Of a DNA stretch of 6,017 bases, positions 5,531 to 6,017 are shown piece after piece (position 1 is the stretch's first letter; each line of letters begins with the position of its first letter). The DNA is from DATKMP01 sp035541775 (GTDB lineage: Bacteria; Bacteroidota; Ignavibacteria; UBA10030): the NCBI GenBank assembly GCA_035541775.1, contig DATKMP010000113.1, positions 1 to 6,017 of the forward strand, read 5' to 3'. The notes beneath the pieces are model-generated. The model saw only the letters and a program-made list of their open reading frames with translations, was not told the DNA's origin and ran no database searches. The position numbers were made by a program, and so were the translations under genes.

Positions 5531-6017
5531 TTATTTTTCGATACCCATTTTATATAACGTATAAAAAGATTCTTGCTTTATTTCATATGGTGCTTGTAAG
5601 CTAATGTTTTTTCCCTCTGAATTGAATATAATATTTTTAAGATCACAATAATTTATTGTTTTGTCAAAAAGTTCAGTATTGGTAAAACGAAAAGCCATAA
5701 TTTCTTTATTAATATCATGCTGTGCTATCTCGTATACATTTTGCCATTCATATATTCCCAAATGTTGGTATCGTCTAAATAATTCTTTAGGGCCAGCAAT
5801 TGCTATTTCTTCAACAAGAGATGAAGCTCTAATCCCTTTTGATCCAGGATAATTTTTATTATAACTTACATACCATAAAATTCTTGAAGGCGCTTTTAAT
5901 ATTAAAGGTTTGCTTGATCTATAATATACATTTTGGTTATTCATTACTAATTTAGGTTCAGCTCCAAATAATTCTGTATTTGCTATTTCTTCATCAAAAA
6001 GATTAAATGGCCACAAC
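5531..6017 (-). CDS. C-terminal part of a larger protein with a probable PUA-like domain (5' end outside window)
   Basis: The frame is open through the right edge. The only early start is a TTG at 6014-6016 with nothing to support it, so the gene most likely begins beyond the window. The visible 161 residues include LILKAPSRILWYVSYNK, then GIRASSLVEE, GPKELFRRYQHLGIYEW and IMAFRFTNTELF. This succession resembles the PUA-like tail I associate with bacterial GNAT acetyltransferase-type proteins encoded directly before ASCH genes. That link is from memory and the GNAT part cannot be seen here. There are no membrane segments. The stop TAA (5531-5533) lies 2 bp before the ATG of the ASCH gene, so the two are almost certainly co-translated and may act together. 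The sequence is very AT-rich. Confidence 0.65.
   Translation of the reverse strand, partial: LWPFNLFDEEIANTELFGAEPKLVMNNQNVYYRSSKPLILKAPSRILWYVSYNKNYPGSKGIRASSLVEEIAIAGPKELFRRYQHLGIYEWQNVYEIAQHDINKEIMAFRFTNTELFDKTINYCDLKNIIFNSEGKNISLQAPYEIKQESFYTLYKMGIEK

Overview
The window looks like bacterial chromosome. All complete genes lie on the minus strand and are preceded by recognisable Shine-Dalgarno sites. The best taxonomic hints are a PER-like (subclass A2) class A beta-lactamase and a Bacteroidota-flavoured M50-like membrane protein. These suggest a Bacteroidota or related (Chlorobiota/Ignavibacteriota-type) genome, but this is inference and not firm.

Layout by increasing coordinate. At the left edge (1-107) an open plus-strand frame may be the tail of a gene. 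It faces a decayed tyrosine-recombinase 3' end on the minus strand (122-260). A terminator-like hairpin (315-365) follows, then an AT-rich minus-strand gene for a multi-spanning M50-like metalloprotease homologue with HELGH (419-1216). A 400-bp stretch without a convincing gene (1217-1616) comes next and holds a heptamer repeat. An apparent minus-strand two-gene operon follows: a DUF4386-type membrane protein (2537-3211) and, 23 bp downstream, a complete PER-like beta-lactamase (1617-2513). Two unrecognised soluble proteins come next, a 96-residue helical protein (3449-3739) and a 362-residue highly charged protein (3850-4938). Each has its own Shine-Dalgarno site and a candidate promoter. The right end (5094-6017) is strikingly AT-rich. 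It carries an ASCH-domain gene placed 2 bp after the stop of a larger gene cut by the window edge, whose visible C-terminal part looks PUA-like.

How the genes fit together. The base composition is mosaic. The bla/DUF4386 and 362-residue genes use many G/C-ending codons, while the M50 gene at the left and the ASCH pair at the right are clearly richer in A and T. With the recombinase remnant beside the M50 gene, this suggests an accessory region built from several acquisitions. The beta-lactamase would act in the periplasm on beta-lactams. Its DUF4386 partner would sit in the inner membrane, with unknown function. The ASCH pair is probably a co-translated nucleic-acid-associated module. I see no CRISPR array, no tRNA or rRNA gene and no complete insertion sequence.
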